Shown here: positions 16,909 through 25,238 of the stretch, piece after piece | How the letters are laid out: every line of letters begins with the position of its first letter | Numbering within the stretch: the first letter of the stretch is position 1 | Assembly: GCF_042678185.1 (NCBI RefSeq) | Contig: NZ_JBHUDQ010000002.1 | Length of the DNA: 64,000 nucleotides | Origin: Ramlibacter ginsenosidimutans | Lineage (GTDB): Bacteria > Pseudomonadota > Gammaproteobacteria > Burkholderiales > Burkholderiaceae_C | Strand: one strand, 5' to 3' | Program-made: the position numbers and the translations under genes | The notes under the pieces: generated by a model | Database searches by the model: none | Seen by the model: the letters and a program-made list of their open reading frames with translations, nothing else | Told to the model about the DNA's origin: nothing

Positions 16909-17559
16909 TCAGGCGCGCAGTTGGGCCTGGGCCTGGTTCGCCGGTTCGGCGGCGTGCGCCTGGATCTGCGCGTCGGCGCTCGCCAGCGCCTGTGCCTTTG
17001 CCGCATCTCCCATCGCCACGCCTTCGGCGCGCACGAAGCGCACGTCGGTCACGCCCAGGAATCCGAACACCGCCTGCAGGTAGCTCTCCTGGTGGTCCAG
17101 GAACGCGAGTGCCGGATTCGCGGAGTACGCGCCGCCGCGCGTGGACGCAACGATCACCGTCTTGCCGCCGGCGAGACCGACCGGACCTTGCTCGGTGTAC
17201 TTGAACGTGCGGCCGGCCTGGGCAATGCGGTCGATCCAGGCCTTCAGCTGGCTGGGCACGGAGAAGTTGTACATCGGCGCGCCGACCACGACCACGTCCG
17301 CGGCGAGGAACTGGCTCACGAGCTGTTCGGAGATGGCGTTCTCTCGCCTCTGCACGTCGGTCAGGCCCTCGGCATTCACGCCGAGGCGGAAGCCGAGCGA
17401 GTCGATGCCGAGGTGGCTCGGCGCATCGGCGGCGAGGTCCAGGTGTTCCACGGTCGTGCCGGGATGGCTGGCTTGCCACTGGGCGACGATGCGGCGGGTG
17501 AGCTCGCGCGAGACGGACTGGGTTCCCAGCGGGCTGGAATCGATGTGCAGCAGTTTCAA
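16909..17559 (-). CDS. azoR: FMN-dependent NADH-azoreductase
   Basis: 216 residues starting at a TTG (17559) with an AGGAGAG site at the right distance; no ATG is available near the conserved start KLLHIDSSPLG. The flavodoxin-like fold has the FMN loop SSPLGTQSVSREL (about 8-20), PMYNFSVPSQLKAWIDRIAQAGRTFKY, and STRGGAY. Family role: NADH-dependent two-electron reduction of azo compounds and quinones. It is divergent from a LysR gene, a common regulatory arrangement for azoR. Confidence 0.92.
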   Translation of the reverse strand: MKLLHIDSSPLGTQSVSRELTRRIVAQWQASHPGTTVEHLDLAADAPSHLGIDSLGFRLGVNAEGLTDVQRRENAISEQLVSQFLAADVVVVGAPMYNFSVPSQLKAWIDRIAQAGRTFKYTEQGPVGLAGGKTVIVASTRGGAYSANPALAFLDHQESYLQAVFGFLGVTDVRFVRAEGVAMGDAAKAQALASADAQIQAHAAEPANQAQAQLRA

Positions 17560-17597
17560 GGTCTTCTCTCCTGTCGGGTGCCCGGTGTGGGCGACAG

Positions 17598-17622
17598 CAA
17601 TCATTGTGCGGGCGAGCCAATG
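17598..17622. promoter_or_regulatory. Candidate LysR operator between azoR and its regulator
   Basis: ATTG-N11-CAAT (17603-17621) fits the T-N11-A dyad of LysR regulators. A further CAAT half-site (17598-17601) forms CAAT-c-ATTG with the left arm. It lies about 40 bases upstream of azoR and 52 upstream of the LysR gene. Confidence 0.5.
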
Positions 17623-17673
17623 GCTTGATAAGGTAGCAACTTCGAGATAGATTGTTCTACCCATGGGACGATC

Positions 17674-18603
17674 ATGCAGGACCTGAACGACATGCTCTTC
17701 TTCGCCGAGGTCGTGGACCGCGGCGGTTTCGCCGCGGCCGGGCGAGCGTTGAACCTGCCCAAGTCGCGCCTGTCGCGTCGGGTCGCGGAGCTGGAAGACC
17801 GGCTGGGCGTGCGCCTGCTCCAGCGGACCACGCGCAAGCTCTCGCTCACCCAGGCCGGCGAGGTCTACCACCGCCACTGCGTGGCCATGCGCGAGCAGGC
17901 CGAGGCCGCCGACGAGGCAGTGGCACGCGTGCACGACGAGCCGCGCGGCACCGTGCGCATCGCCTGTCCGGTCACGCTGGCGCAGACGACCATCGGCCCC
18001 TTGCTGCCGCGATTCCTTGCCGAGCATCCGCAGGTGCGCGTGGACATGCAGGTGAGCAACCGGGTCGTGGACCTGGTGCAGGAGGGCGTGGACGTCGCCA
18101 TCCGGGTGCGCGCCAATCTCGACGACAGCGGCACGCTCGTCATCAAGAACCTCGGACCCACGCACGGTGCGCTGGTCGCCAGCCCGCAACTGCTGCAGCG
18201 CTTCGGCCAGCCGCGCGATCCCGAGGGCCTGCACCACCTGCCGACGGTGGCCATGTCCGCTGCGGACGGTCGCGCGAGCTGGCACCTGCACGGGCCGCGC
18301 GATGCGCGCTTCGAACTGCAGCACCACCCGGTCTACACCGCCGACGACCTGCTCACGCTGCGGTTCGCCGTGCTGCAGGGCACCGGCATGGCGGTGCTGC
18401 CCGACTACCTCTGCGCCGAGGAACTGCGGCGGGGCGAGCTCGCGCTCGTGCTGCCCGGGTGGGAGCCTCCGGAGGCGAAGGTGCTCGCGGTCTTCCCCTC
18501 GCGCCGCGGCATGGTCCCGGCGGTGCGCCGCTTCCTCGACTTCCTCGGCGAGAACGTGGTCGGCGAGCGCATCGTCGCCGCCAGGCCCGCCACCGCCCGC
18601 TAG
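17674..18603 (+). CDS. LysR-family transcriptional regulator
   Basis: 309 residues. N-terminal winged helix-turn-helix (about 1-60: FFAEVVDRGGFAAAGRALNLPKSRLSRRVAELEDRLGVRLLQRTTRKLSLT), then a periplasmic-binding-like effector domain (about 90-300). It is divergent from azoR and probably controls it in response to a quinone or azo-type ligand; the ligand is not deducible. Its TAG stop overlaps the stop of the convergent glgA (shared CTAG). Confidence 0.93.
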   Translation: MQDLNDMLFFAEVVDRGGFAAAGRALNLPKSRLSRRVAELEDRLGVRLLQRTTRKLSLTQAGEVYHRHCVAMREQAEAADEAVARVHDEPRGTVRIACPVTLAQTTIGPLLPRFLAEHPQVRVDMQVSNRVVDLVQEGVDVAIRVRANLDDSGTLVIKNLGPTHGALVASPQLLQRFGQPRDPEGLHHLPTVAMSAADGRASWHLHGPRDARFELQHHPVYTADDLLTLRFAVLQGTGMAVLPDYLCAEELRRGELALVLPGWEPPEAKVLAVFPSRRGMVPAVRRFLDFLGENVVGERIVAARPATAR

Positions 18604-20129
18604 GCTGCGGGCGCGTTGGAGGTCGAGGCGCTGGCGGCGGCCGAGGCGCGCGAGTCGGTGGAGGCGGGGCCTCGCAGGTCCTGCAGCGCCCGCGCGTACA
18701 CCTGCACGTACTGCTTCGCGCTGTCTTCCCAGCCGAACTGGCGGGCCATGCCGTTGGCCTGGATGCGGCGCCAGCGCTGCGGCTCGCGCCACAGCCGCAT
18801 CGCACGGCCGATCGCGTCGTCCAGTCCTTCGGAGTCGACGCCGGTCATGACGAAGCCGGTGCCGCGCGCCGGGTCCGCGCTCGCGTCGGTGACGGAATCG
18901 AGCAGGCCGCCCACCGGCGCCACGATCGGCGGCGTGCCGTACGCCTGGCTGTACATCTGGTTCAGCCCGCAGGGCTCGAAGCGCGAGGGCATCAGGAACA
19001 CATCGGAGCCCGCCTCGACCAGGTGGGCCAGGCCCTCGTCGAAGCCGATGGTGACGGCGACCTGCTTCGGGTGCTTGCGTTGCGCTTCCTGCAGGGCCTG
19101 CTGCAGGTCCGGCTCGCCCTGGCCCAGCACCACGAGCTGCGCGCCGGTGGCGACCAGGCGGGGCAGGGCGCCGAGCACGAGGTCGATGCCTTTCTGCGGG
19201 GTCAGCCGGCTCACCACGGAGAAGAGCATGGCGCCCTTGTCGGCCGGCAGGCCGAGGCGTGCCTGCAACGCGGCCTTGCACTGCGCCTTGCCCTGCATCT
19301 TCTGCGCGCTGTACCGGTGGGGCAGCAGCGTGTCGGACTGCGGGTTCCACACCCGCGTGTCGATCCCGTTGAGGATGCCGCGCAGGCGCGAGGCCCGGGC
19401 GCGCAGGATGCCGTCGAAGCCGACGCCGTGCGCGGGTGTCTGGATCTCGCGCGCGTAGGTCGGGCTGACGGTGGTGATCGCATCCGCGAACTGCAGGCCT
19501 GCCTTGAGCATGGACAGCTGGCCCCAGAACTCCACGCCATCCATGCCGCGCCAATGGTGCGGCACGCCCAGCAGGTCGGCACTCTCCATGGGGAACACGC
19601 CCTGGAACGCCAGGTTGTGGATCGTGAGCACGCTCGCAGCGGTCGGCTCGTGCGGAGAGATCATGCGCGACTGGCCGAGGTACAGCGGCGCCAGGCCCGT
19701 GGGCCAGTCGTTGGCATGCACGATGTCGGCCGTCCAGCCACGCAGCGGGCTGTGCACCGTCCCGAGCTCCGCCGCGACGCGGGCGAGCAGCCCGAAGCGC
19801 AGCGCGTTGTCGTGGTAGCCGCGACCGCTCGCGTCCACGTAGGGTCCGCCCGGCCGCTGGTACAGCCCGGGGCAGGCCAGCAGCAGCAGCGTGACGCCAC
19901 CGGCGACCTTCACCGGCACGAGTTGCGCCGCCGGCCATGGCCCCCAGGCCGGCAGGTCGACCCCGTCGCCGATCTCGCCGCTCACTTTCATGCCCTTGTA
20001 AGCTGGCAGCAGGATGTGCACGTCGTGGCCGAGTGCTGCGAGCGTCGCGGGGAGCGCGCCGCTCACGTCGCCCAGTCCACCGGTCTTCACGTAGGGAGCG
20101 CACTCGGGCGTGGCAAACAGGATCTTCAT
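18600..20129 (-). CDS. glgA: Glycogen synthase (ADP-glucose, GT5)
   Basis: 509 residues from the ATG at 20129. The opening MKILFATPECAPYVKTGGLGDV carries the KTGGL ADP-glucose-binding motif (15-19). The C-terminal GT5 motif is SRFEPCGLNQMYSQAYGTPPIV. The last ~25 residues are a Ser/Ala-rich tail. It extends alpha-1,4-glucan from ADP-glucose supplied by GlgC. It is the last gene of the operon; its start overlaps the TreY stop by four bases (ATGA). Confidence 0.96.
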   Translation of the reverse strand: MKILFATPECAPYVKTGGLGDVSGALPATLAALGHDVHILLPAYKGMKVSGEIGDGVDLPAWGPWPAAQLVPVKVAGGVTLLLLACPGLYQRPGGPYVDASGRGYHDNALRFGLLARVAAELGTVHSPLRGWTADIVHANDWPTGLAPLYLGQSRMISPHEPTAASVLTIHNLAFQGVFPMESADLLGVPHHWRGMDGVEFWGQLSMLKAGLQFADAITTVSPTYAREIQTPAHGVGFDGILRARASRLRGILNGIDTRVWNPQSDTLLPHRYSAQKMQGKAQCKAALQARLGLPADKGAMLFSVVSRLTPQKGIDLVLGALPRLVATGAQLVVLGQGEPDLQQALQEAQRKHPKQVAVTIGFDEGLAHLVEAGSDVFLMPSRFEPCGLNQMYSQAYGTPPIVAPVGGLLDSVTDASADPARGTGFVMTGVDSEGLDDAIGRAMRLWREPQRWRRIQANGMARQFGWEDSAKQYVQVYARALQDLRGPASTDSRASAAASASTSNAPAA

Positions 20130-23100
20130 GCGGCTTGCTCCGCTTCGGCGACCAGCACCACGAAGGGCAGTCCACCCGCGCCGGCGAAGAGCGCCTGCAG
20201 GTCGATGGTGGCGTCGTCCTCGCCGGCGAGCTGCGTCTCGGCGCCCGTGAGCCAGTTGCGCCAGCGGCGGAACCGGCGCACTCCCGCGCCCTCGGCCCCG
20301 CACGCCACGCGCGTTCCCCGCCAGAGCGCGGGCGTGCACGCTTCTTCGTCGCCGCGGCACAGCGTCCACAGCAGGCGCGTGGTGACGACCACGATGGCCT
20401 CCCGATCGTGCAGGCGCGCGAAGGCGAGCGCATGGTCCTCGGCGGGACCCTCGACCGCGAGCGGCACGTAGTTGCCGTTGCGGAACAGCGCCTGGTGCTG
20501 CCGCCGCAGGTGCAGGAGGCGCCAGGTGACCAGCTGCTTGATGCGGCCGTCCGCGGCCTGCCCATTCAGCTCATCCCAGTGCCTGCGTGCGGGCCAGCCT
20601 TTGCGGTAGAGCGCTTGCGCGCCTTCCAGTGCGTGCGCGAGCGCGACGTAGTCCACGGGCCGCCGGTTGTCCGGATCCACCAGGCTGAAGTTCCACTGCT
20701 CGCAGCCCTGGTAGAGATCGGGCACGCCGGGTGCCGTGAACTTCAGCGCGACCTGCGCCAGGCTGTTGCGGAAGCCGAAGGGAGCGATCCGCGCCGTGAA
20801 CTTCTGCAGTTCGTCCGCGAAGGGATTGGCGCCCGCGCGCAGCACGCCATCCACATAGCGCTCCACCGCATCCTCGTAATCGCTGTCGGGACACACCCAC
20901 GTGGTATTGAGCTTCGCCTCGCGCACCGCCTTGCGCATGTAGGCCTGCACCCGCTGGCGCAGGTCTTCGCGCGCCGCGTCGTCCGGCGTCCCGGCGGGCC
21001 AGAGCCCCACCAGCGTCTGGAACAGCAGCCAGATGTCGTTGGTGCTCGGCCACGTCGCGTCCGGCGCCTGCGTGAGGTACAGGTGCGCCCAGCCCGAGAG
21101 GCGCAGCAGGCAGTCCTCCCACAGCGCGGGCATCTCGGACAGCACGTTGAGGCGGGCCCGCAGGTCCTCGCCGCGCTTGGTGTCGTGCGTGGACGTGCCC
21201 AGCATGCAATGCGGCCGATGCCGCTGCCGCGTCTGGTTGGCGAAATGGAAGGCCGGCACCGACACGCCGAAGCTGCGCGGATCGCCGCCCACCTCGTTGA
21301 GCGAGAGCAGCGGTATGTAGCGGTAGAACGCCGTGTCCTCCATCGCCTTGGCCGTCACCGGTGCGGTGAACTGTTGCCAGCGCGCGAGGAAGCGCTGCCG
21401 CGCTGGCAGCGGCAGGCTGGCCGCCTCGCCTTCGCCGAGCAACACCTCGCGCAGGTGCTGCAGCACCGTCGCTTCCGACGGGCCCAGGCGGCGTTCCGCC
21501 GCGGCGATCGCCCAGTCGATGTGGCGCCGGTCCATGGGGCTCGCCGGCTCGCCGGCGCGCAGGTAGGTGCGGTACACGGGAAAGGCCGCAGCCACTTCCG
21601 CCATCGCCCAGCGCAGGCGGTTGCGCGTGAAGTCGCAGCGCCGCCGGTTGCTGCGCGTGAGCCGGTGCAGGGCATGCGCCAGCCAGTTCAGCTCCGAGTA
21701 GAGCGAAGTCTCGATGATCAGCTTCTTGCACTGGTACAGCACCTCGTCGAACGGCGTGGTCTGGCCCGTGAAGGCCTGGTACGCCGCGAGGAGGGCCTCC
21801 TCGTTGCCGGGGTCCACGAAGACGCCGTTCACGAGGGTGCCGAAGCGGTAGCCGGTATCGCCGTGCACGGGCCAGTCGTCCGGCAGCGACTCGTGCTCGG
21901 CCAGGATCTTCTCCACGACCAGGTACAGCGCGCGGGGCTCGTGCCCGACCACCTCGGCCTGCGCGGCGTAGCGCGCCTGCAGCAAGTCGAAGTAGGCCTG
22001 CGGATCGCTGAGGCCGTCCGGGTGGTCGATGCGCAGCCCCGACAACAGCCCGTCCTGCAGCCAGTGCAGGACCTTGCGGTGCGTCGCGTCGAACACCTCG
22101 GTGCGCTCCATGCGCAGGCCGGCCAGCGTGTTCACGTCGAAGAAGCGGCGGTAGTTCACGTCGTCGCTCGCCACGCGCCAGTCGGCGAGCCGGTAGGCCT
22201 GGGCCGCGACCAGCTGCTCCAGCGCGTCGAAGCTGGCCGGTTCCCCGGCCTGGCCGTTGAAGCGCTGCACACAGGCGGCGATCCAGCGCGCGAGCCAGTC
22301 GTGTCCCGACGCGAGCCGGGCCAGCTGCCGCTTGTAGACCGCGGCATCGCGCACCCGCGTGCGCCGCGCTTCGGCGTCCGGATCGTCGCGCGAGGGCAGT
22401 CGGCGGAACGCATCCAGCAGCGCGCCGACCACGGCGTGGCTGTCGCCTTCGCTGTCGTCGCGCGCCGGTGGCGCCGGCAGCGCCGCCAGGATGTCCGGAT
22501 AGGTCGCCGGGTCGATGGGGAAGCGGTGGTCCCAGTACTTCAGCCCGAACTCGCCGGACCCGGGGTCGAAGTGCAGCTGGATCTCGCCTGCTTCGAGCAC
22601 CTTGCCGAAATGGTCGCCGAGCACCGGCAGCAGCACCCGCCCGGCCATTTCCGGCTGGGCCGGCTGCCATTCGATGTCGAAGGTCTCGGCATGCGAGGAG
22701 GCGCGTCCGTGTTCCAGCACGTCCAGCCACCAGGCGTTGTCGGCCTCGAGCACGCCCATGTGGTTGGGAACGATGTCCAGGATCTGTCCCATGCCGTTGC
22801 GCCGCAAGGCCTGGCACATCCTCGAATGCGCGAGCGCGTCGCCCACTTCCGGGTTGAGCTGCGCGTGGTCGATGATGTCGTAGCCGTGCGTGCTGCCCGG
22901 GCGCGCGCGCAGGTAGGGCGAGCTGTACAGGTGGCTGACGCCCAGTGCCTTGAGATAGGGAATGACCTGCGTGACCTGCTCGAAGGTGAAGCCCTTGTGG
23001 AACTGCACGCGGTAGGTTCCGCAGGGGACGCTCGCCGTCTCCATCGGCGGCAATTCCAGCGCCGTCGCCTCCAGCGCCGTGGGCCCTTTGCGTTCGCTGC

Positions 23101-25198
23101 GCAGCACGGCGGCCAGCGAAGCCCAGCGCGCGTCGCTGGCCAGCAGGTCGACGCTGACCGACAGCTTGCGCCGCCAGTTGGGGAAGCGGTCTTCGGTGGT
23201 GCCGGGAACGTTCACCTGCAGCAGCTGGCCCGTGACGTCCTCCAGCTGCACGCCCAGCAGCCAGCATGGCGTGCGCGCCAGGAAGGCATAGACCGCATCG
23301 ACGAAGGCCTGGCCGGGCTCGGGCATGGACGTGGGCTGGACCGTGATGCCCGCGGGCAGCAGGTCCTCGCGCTGCAGCGCCAGCAGCAGGCGGGCGCGGT
23401 CCTGCGCGCGGGCGAGCACCTGCGTCTCGTGGGCGCTCGGCTCGGGGTACAGCTGCAGGCGCGCCGACAGCTCGATGTCCTCGCCCACCCAGAACCCGCG
23501 CAGGGTCGGCAGGTCGTGCGTGCTGACGACCGCGAGCGCCTGCGCCTGCCATTGCGCCGGACGCCGGAAATTCCCGTCGTCGTCGCGCTCGAACAGCAGC
23601 GGCTTGTACGACAGCAGGTTGCCTTCGCGCATGGCCTCGCGCATGCGCGGCGCCACGTTGCCCAGGTCCTCGCCGATCACCATGCACTCATGGCGATGGC
23701 TTTCCAGCGCCAGCACGGCGAGCAGGTCTTCCAGCGGGTATTCGACGTACGTCCCGCCATCCGGGCCGGTCCAGAACAGGCGCATCAACGCCATCACGTG
23801 GTCCAGCCGCAGTGCGCCGCAATGCCGCATGTTGGCGCGCAGGGTGTCGATGAAGGGCTGGTAGCGCGCCTGCTTCAGGCGGTGCGGACTCCAGGGCGGC
23901 AGGCCCCAGTCCTGGCCGGCGGGTGCCAGCGGGTCGGGCGGCGCGCCGGCGTGCATCCCCAGCGCGTACAGCTCGTGCTCGACCCAGGTCTCCGCGCCGC
24001 CACCGTTCACGCCGACCGCGAGGTCGCAGTACAGGCCGATGCCCATGCCGCGCGTGCGCGCATAGCGATGGCACGACTCCAGCTGCACTTCGCAGAGCCA
24101 CTGCAGCCAGAACCGGTAGCGCACGTCCGATGCGTGCTCCTGGCGGAACCTGCGCACGGCCGCACTGTCGGGGTCGCGATAGGCCTCCGGCCAGGCAGGC
24201 CAGCCCCACACCCCAGGGTCCTGCGCGAACAGGTATTCCTGCAAGGCCTCGAACAGCGCGTGCTGGCCGATCGTGTGCTCGCGCTCGCGCATGTACGCGA
24301 GGAAGTGCGCGCCGCGCGAGCGGTCCTTGTCGAGTTCGTGGCGTTCGAAATGGCGCCAGAGGATGCGCAGCACTTCGTCCTTCGCCGCAGCGACGCCCGG
24401 ATACTCCACCAGCTCCGTTTCGCGCAGCGCCAACAGGCGCTCCTGGAAGCGTTCGGACTGCACCTTCTGCTGCGCTTCCTCGCAGCCGCTCAGGTCCACC
24501 AGCGTCTGCACGTCGAGGTAGATGGGGTTGAGCGCCTTGCGGCTCGACGGGCTGTAGGGACTCGCCGCCGCGGGGTTGTGCGGGAAGAGGGCGTGCAGCG
24601 GGCTCAGGCCGATGAAGGACGCGCCCTGGTGGGCGGCCGCGTCGCACAGCCGGCGCAGGTCGCCGAAGTCGCCGATGCCCCAGTTGCGCGACGAGCGCAG
24701 GGCGTACAGCTGGATCGTGCAGCCCCACCAGCGTTCGCCCTGCTGCAGGCCCGGGGCCACGTGGCAGTGGTGCGGCGCGATGATCACGCGGCAATAGTCG
24801 TGCGGGGGCGCCCCCTCCAGCGTCAGCCGGTAGTAGCCGGGCCGCAGCCTGGAAGACAGGGTGATGGAGGCCTGCTGGAAGCTGCGCTGCAGGTCCCCGG
24901 TTGCCACCGGCAGGCCGTCCTGTTCCTGCGCGAGCTGCCAGCGCGCCGCCGCGCTGTCGTGGCTGGTCCAGCGCAGTTCCAGGCGTTCGTCCTCGCGCGC
25001 GACGTGCACGCGAGGCAAGCCCAGGTGCTGCGCCGGCGGATCGCCGCCCTGGCCCGTGAGCGCCGCAATAGCGCGTTCGAGGACGGCCTCGGGGACGGCT
25101 TCTTCCTTGCCCCAGAAGCCGTGGTAGCGGTCCGCGATGCCAAGCCGCCGCGCCTGCTCCGCCAGCGACACCGGCGCGTGGTCTGCCGGCGCGTTCAT
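20126..25198 (-). CDS. Fused 4-alpha-glucanotransferase / maltooligosyl trehalose synthase (MalQ-TreY)
   Basis: 1690 residues in one frame. The N-terminal part (1 to about 715) is a GH77 amylomaltase (MalQ): WGCTIQLYALRSSRNWGIGDFGDL, nucleophile D466 in RLDHVM, acid/base E510 in IGEDLG. The C-terminal part (from about 719) is a GH13 maltooligosyl trehalose synthase (TreY): YRVQFHKGFTFEQ, SPYLRARPGSTHGYD, nucleophile D1058 in RIDHPDG, acid/base E1096 in VEKILA. MalQ rearranges maltooligosaccharides; TreY isomerises the reducing end to an alpha,alpha-1,1 linkage, which TreZ then cuts to release trehalose. All four catalytic residues are kept, so both halves should work. A methionine at 719 marks the junction. 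Start at 25198 (MNAPADHAP); the longer upstream frame is rejected. Confidence 0.93.
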   Translation of the reverse strand: MNAPADHAPVSLAEQARRLGIADRYHGFWGKEEAVPEAVLERAIAALTGQGGDPPAQHLGLPRVHVAREDERLELRWTSHDSAAARWQLAQEQDGLPVATGDLQRSFQQASITLSSRLRPGYYRLTLEGAPPHDYCRVIIAPHHCHVAPGLQQGERWWGCTIQLYALRSSRNWGIGDFGDLRRLCDAAAHQGASFIGLSPLHALFPHNPAAASPYSPSSRKALNPIYLDVQTLVDLSGCEEAQQKVQSERFQERLLALRETELVEYPGVAAAKDEVLRILWRHFERHELDKDRSRGAHFLAYMREREHTIGQHALFEALQEYLFAQDPGVWGWPAWPEAYRDPDSAAVRRFRQEHASDVRYRFWLQWLCEVQLESCHRYARTRGMGIGLYCDLAVGVNGGGAETWVEHELYALGMHAGAPPDPLAPAGQDWGLPPWSPHRLKQARYQPFIDTLRANMRHCGALRLDHVMALMRLFWTGPDGGTYVEYPLEDLLAVLALESHRHECMVIGEDLGNVAPRMREAMREGNLLSYKPLLFERDDDGNFRRPAQWQAQALAVVSTHDLPTLRGFWVGEDIELSARLQLYPEPSAHETQVLARAQDRARLLLALQREDLLPAGITVQPTSMPEPGQAFVDAVYAFLARTPCWLLGVQLEDVTGQLLQVNVPGTTEDRFPNWRRKLSVSVDLLASDARWASLAAVLRSERKGPTALEATALELPPMETASVPCGTYRVQFHKGFTFEQVTQVIPYLKALGVSHLYSSPYLRARPGSTHGYDIIDHAQLNPEVGDALAHSRMCQALRRNGMGQILDIVPNHMGVLEADNAWWLDVLEHGRASSHAETFDIEWQPAQPEMAGRVLLPVLGDHFGKVLEAGEIQLHFDPGSGEFGLKYWDHRFPIDPATYPDILAALPAPPARDDSEGDSHAVVGALLDAFRRLPSRDDPDAEARRTRVRDAAVYKRQLARLASGHDWLARWIAACVQRFNGQAGEPASFDALEQLVAAQAYRLADWRVASDDVNYRRFFDVNTLAGLRMERTEVFDATHRKVLHWLQDGLLSGLRIDHPDGLSDPQAYFDLLQARYAAQAEVVGHEPRALYLVVEKILAEHESLPDDWPVHGDTGYRFGTLVNGVFVDPGNEEALLAAYQAFTGQTTPFDEVLYQCKKLIIETSLYSELNWLAHALHRLTRSNRRRCDFTRNRLRWAMAEVAAAFPVYRTYLRAGEPASPMDRRHIDWAIAAAERRLGPSEATVLQHLREVLLGEGEAASLPLPARQRFLARWQQFTAPVTAKAMEDTAFYRYIPLLSLNEVGGDPRSFGVSVPAFHFANQTRQRHRPHCMLGTSTHDTKRGEDLRARLNVLSEMPALWEDCLLRLSGWAHLYLTQAPDATWPSTNDIWLLFQTLVGLWPAGTPDDAAREDLRQRVQAYMRKAVREAKLNTTWVCPDSDYEDAVERYVDGVLRAGANPFADELQKFTARIAPFGFRNSLAQVALKFTAPGVPDLYQGCEQWNFSLVDPDNRRPVDYVALAHALEGAQALYRKGWPARRHWDELNGQAADGRIKQLVTWRLLHLRRQHQALFRNGNYVPLAVEGPAEDHALAFARLHDREAIVVVTTRLLWTLCRGDEEACTPALWRGTRVACGAEGAGVRRFRRWRNWLTGAETQLAGEDDATIDLQALFAGAGGLPFVVLVAEAEQAA

Positions 25199-25238
25199 CG
25201 CAATCGCCCCACGATGCGGGTCCGCCGGAGTGCGGCGC

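Noticed and set aside
16909..20565. 1,218-codon minus-strand frame covering azoR, the LysR gene and part of glgA
   Set aside because: Only the azoR part (16909-17559) has recognisable protein sequence; the rest runs antisense to LysR or out of frame with glgA.
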